A stretch of 64,000 nt of DNA from Alterisphingorhabdus sp051668705 (GTDB lineage Bacteria > Pseudomonadota > Alphaproteobacteria > Sphingomonadales > Sphingomonadaceae), in the NCBI RefSeq assembly GCF_051668705.1, contig NZ_CP196351.1, positions 1,860,001-1,924,000 on the forward strand, written 5' to 3'. A program made the translations under genes and the position numbers. Below the pieces are notes generated by a model, which worked only from the letters and a program-made list of their open reading frames with translations, searched no databases and had not been told where the DNA came from. Below are positions 62,906 through 64,000 of the stretch, one piece after another. The stretch's first letter is position 1. Every line of letters starts with the position of its first letter.

Positions 62906-63601
62906 TTAACCAATACTGGCTTGCTTACGACGCCGCAGCCCAAGTCCTAAGGCTGCAAGACCAAGAGCCATCAACCCTAATCCTGCAGGAGCAGGTACTG
63001 GTGTGCCAGGGCGACGCGCCAGATTAAAGTTGATATCAACATAGCCCAATGAACGGCCATATGGGTCCAACAAATTGAGCCATGCAGAGCCGCCAAAATC
63101 CAAAGTCTTGTCATTGGCGCCAGTGCCGAACTGGAACAAAGTGTTGCCACGGAACGGGTCAGCTTGATTAAGGGTGAAAACAGTTCCGCCAATATCAATG
63201 GTGCCGAAACCACCGGAAAAGAAGTCGATATCCGGCGTATCCGTAACCGGATTATAACCTACACCCGAACCGTTTTTAAATGCCAGGCCAGAGCCTGAAG
63301 TTGTTTCCAGAAAGTCTGTGAAATTCAGGTCGATATTGGCGACCGTACCCTTGCTGTTAATGGCGCTGCCTGTGAATGTTGCCGTTTGCTGCGCGGTATC
63401 AATTGCAAACAAGCTGCCATCCTGCAGATCAAAACGGCGCTGACAATTGTTTCTGATAGAACCAACATAAAGGCCATGCGCACAGCTGCTGCCTTGATTA
63501 TAGCTTGTTACATCAAATTCAATAATATCAGCCGACGCCATTTGCGGCACAACCATAGTTGCGGCGGCTGCAAGGACGATTTTGGCAAGTGTTTTTAACA
63601 T
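62906..63601 (-). CDS. PEP-CTERM-type (PVPAP) sorting-tail protein
   Basis: 231 residues. Signal peptide to MASA|DI (about 24). The middle is rich in Asn/Asp/Gly and small hydrophobic residues (beta-rich, FTGSAINSKGTVANIDLN), with a Cys pair in GSSCAHGLYVGSIRNNCQRR. The C-terminus PVPAPAGLGLMALGLAALGL followed by RRRKQA is a PEP-CTERM/VPAP sorting tail, normally processed by an exosortase. No exosortase gene is in the window. Function unknown. Confidence 0.78.
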   Translation of the reverse strand: MLKTLAKIVLAAAATMVVPQMASADIIEFDVTSYNQGSSCAHGLYVGSIRNNCQRRFDLQDGSLFAIDTAQQTATFTGSAINSKGTVANIDLNFTDFLETTSGSGLAFKNGSGVGYNPVTDTPDIDFFSGGFGTIDIGGTVFTLNQADPFRGNTLFQFGTGANDKTLDFGGSAWLNLLDPYGRSLGYVDINFNLARRPGTPVPAPAGLGLMALGLAALGLGLRRRKQASIG

Positions 63602-63810
63602 CGGGGTTAATCCTTAAATTCTAACTTGGCATTTTGTTTCGATATAGAAACGTTCAGGCAGAAACCGTGCCAAAGTTATAAATTATAGAGGAAACCAATG
63701 TTTGATTGGTTAACGCTGCTTCGAGCTATTTGTTTACTGTAAAATTTTCCGACGATATTTGGGCATATACTTAGCGAGAATACCCAAAAACATCTTCCAT
63801 TCCTGAGTTA
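63602..63810 (-). promoter_or_regulatory. Gap between the two TPR/PEP-CTERM genes
   Basis: 209 bp, A+T-rich, non-coding; it should contain the promoter of the 63601 gene but no clear -35/-10 pair was recognised. Confidence 0.3.
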
Positions 63811-64000
63811 TCAGCCTCTCAGTTCAGCCTCTAATCGTTCTGCTGCACGAACATCACCATTAACCCGGTAAGCTCGAGCAAGATGCGATTTGATCCCGCG
63901 ATGATTAGGCAATAACTTTGCAGCCGATTGGATAAGCTGAAAGGCTTCCTGATTAGCGGTACCTTTAGACAGCAATATCCACCCCAAAGTATCCAAAATC
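63811..64000 (-). CDS. TPR-repeat protein, 3' part only (PrsT-like, cut by window end)
   Basis: The gene runs off the right edge; only the last ~63 residues are visible. MDTLGWILLSKGTANQEAFQ parallels VRDTLGWVLLKTGG near the C-terminus of the 61125-62771 protein, followed by another TPR helix pair (HLARAYRVNGDVRAAERLEAELRG). A second PrsT-like paralogue directly upstream of the PEP-CTERM gene is therefore likely. Start and full length unknown. Confidence 0.6.
   Translation of the reverse strand, partial: ILDTLGWILLSKGTANQEAFQLIQSAAKLLPNHRGIKSHLARAYRVNGDVRAAERLEAELRG

Overview
The window looks like chromosomal DNA of a low-GC (about half G+C by eye) Sphingomonadales alphaproteobacterium. The evidence is an alphaproteobacterial DksA with only one zinc-finger cysteine, a large TonB-dependent receptor, VPAP-tailed surface proteins with a TPR lipoprotein, and protein sequences that read like sphingomonad ones. 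A low-GC genus such as Sphingorhabdus or Parasphingorhabdus would fit, but that is inference. No insertion sequence, prophage, CRISPR array, tRNA or rRNA was seen.

Region 1 (41-16068, minus strand) is a complete, canonically ordered str-S10-spc block: rpsL, rpsG, fusA, tuf, rpsJ, rplC, rplD, rplW, rplB, rpsS, rplV, rpsC, rplP, rpmC, rpsQ, rplN, rplX, rplE, rpsN, rpsH, rplF, rplR, rpsE, rpmD, rplO, secY. Most genes abut or overlap. The wider gaps (rpsG-fusA, fusA-tuf, tuf-rpsJ, rpsJ-rplC, rplO-secY) hold hairpins or promoter-like boxes. S12 carries Arg at position 88, and S5 has an RGG-rich N-terminal extension.

Region 2 (16325-17575) is the most unusual part: three tandem direct repeats of about 420 bp. 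Each encodes a 51-53 residue peptide on the minus strand, with its own promoter-like boxes, Shine-Dalgarno site and 3' stem-loop. The first ~36 residues (a leader-like part with the motif WSKPELKVLQA) are nearly invariant, while the last 15-17 residues differ strongly around a fixed Gly41 and Asp45. This is the pattern of a RiPP precursor family (possibly lasso-like). No maturation enzyme lies in the window.

Region 3 (17693-25108) is metabolic: acyl-CoA dehydrogenase, hotdog thioesterase, an adenine/adenosine deaminase overlapping a phosphoribosyltransferase (purine salvage), a crotonase, a DsbA-fold isomerase, a winged-helix regulator and lepA.

Region 4 (25378-38116, plus strand) holds a TonB-dependent receptor with a strong terminator, then a GMC oxidoreductase, a beta-propeller lipoprotein, a medium-chain-type PHA synthase, the matching intracellular PHA depolymerase, an adrenodoxin-reductase-type ferredoxin reductase and a D-aminoacylase-like amidohydrolase.

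Region 5 (38122-64000) is mostly housekeeping on the minus strand: a ClpP-like secreted protein, dnaN, serS-surE-nlpD-K+ channel, panB, an SNF transporter with a GDPD, purT, an endonuclease III-like glycosylase, YceI and guaA. Plus-strand dksA, pilZ, an MFS transporter and a DUF1761 protein are interspersed. It also holds a 572-residue Ser/Gly/Thr-repeat surface protein and, at the right edge, a PEP-CTERM-type protein flanked by two PrsT-like TPR genes, the last one cut by the window end.
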